Part shown: positions 23,021 to 23,054 of the stretch, in pieces
Numbering within the stretch: the stretch's first letter is position 1
Layout of the letters: each line of letters opens with the position of its first letter
NCBI GenBank assembly: GCA_017959485.1
Contig: JAGDAM010000359.1
Coordinates: forward strand, 1-23,054
Reading direction: 5' to 3'
DNA length: 23,054 nucleotides
From: Clostridia bacterium
GTDB taxonomy: Bacteria > Bacillota_A > Clostridia > Oscillospirales > CAG-272
The notes under the pieces: generated by a model
Databases searched by the model: none
Told to the model about the DNA's origin: nothing
What the model saw: only the letters and a program-made list of their open reading frames with translations
Made by a program: the position numbers and the translations under genes

Positions 23021-23054
23021 CTCCCGAAGACATCAGAAAAGACACCGGAAAAGA
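23017..23054 (+). CDS. Start of the next gene, probably gyrB (cut by window edge)
   Basis: ATG at 23017 overlaps the remB stop (ATGA), and AAAGGA lies about 14 bases before it. Only twelve codons are seen (MTPEDIRKDTGK), with no motif. Position right after dnaA-dnaN-recF-remB makes DNA gyrase subunit B the likely product, but this is inferred from gene order alone. Confidence 0.45.
   Translation, partial: MTPEDIRKDTGK

Overview
The window looks like a piece of a moderately high-GC Clostridia-type Firmicute chromosome from a fermenting anaerobe. The evidence is a single-chain pyruvate:ferredoxin oxidoreductase, sigma-A type promoters, strong Shine-Dalgarno sequences, and a dnaA-dnaN-recF-remB cluster of Firmicutes type. 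I cannot name the genus from the sequence. I see no phage, IS element, CRISPR array, tRNA or rRNA gene.

Left part (1-6500, minus strand). A pyrimidine unit, pyrC-carB (carB runs off the left edge), has its own near-consensus promoter and a leader with a terminator-like hairpin just before pyrC. Upstream of it is a large nifJ-type PFOR gene with its own promoter and an operator-like palindrome.

Middle (6500-15000). holA (DNA polymerase III delta) faces away from the PFOR gene. After it comes a 345-base non-coding stretch with a degenerate GCTGCTCTGA repeat and a tight cluster of DnaA-box-like 9-mers next to an AT-rich segment. Then come a membrane-anchored DUF1287 protein and an M20 metallopeptidase (probable operon), a convergent AMP-forming acyl-CoA ligase, and a two-gene envelope unit: a membrane-anchored phosphodiester glycosidase (NAGPA family) overlapping an unrecognised coiled-coil membrane protein.

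Right part (15000-23054). A minus-strand sugar unit (mtlD, then a GH36 alpha-galactosidase, separated by a strong hairpin) is divergent from the replication cluster dnaA-dnaN-recF-remB and the first codons of what is probably gyrB. The S4-domain gene (yaaA/rlbA) that often sits between dnaN and recF is absent, and mtlD rather than rpmH lies upstream of dnaA. I found no DnaA-box cluster beside dnaA. The best box cluster is about 11 kb away, after holA, so that stretch is the main point of interest. No clearly new multi-gene system was found; the strongest leads are this box cluster, the glycosidase/coiled-coil pair and the pyrC leader.
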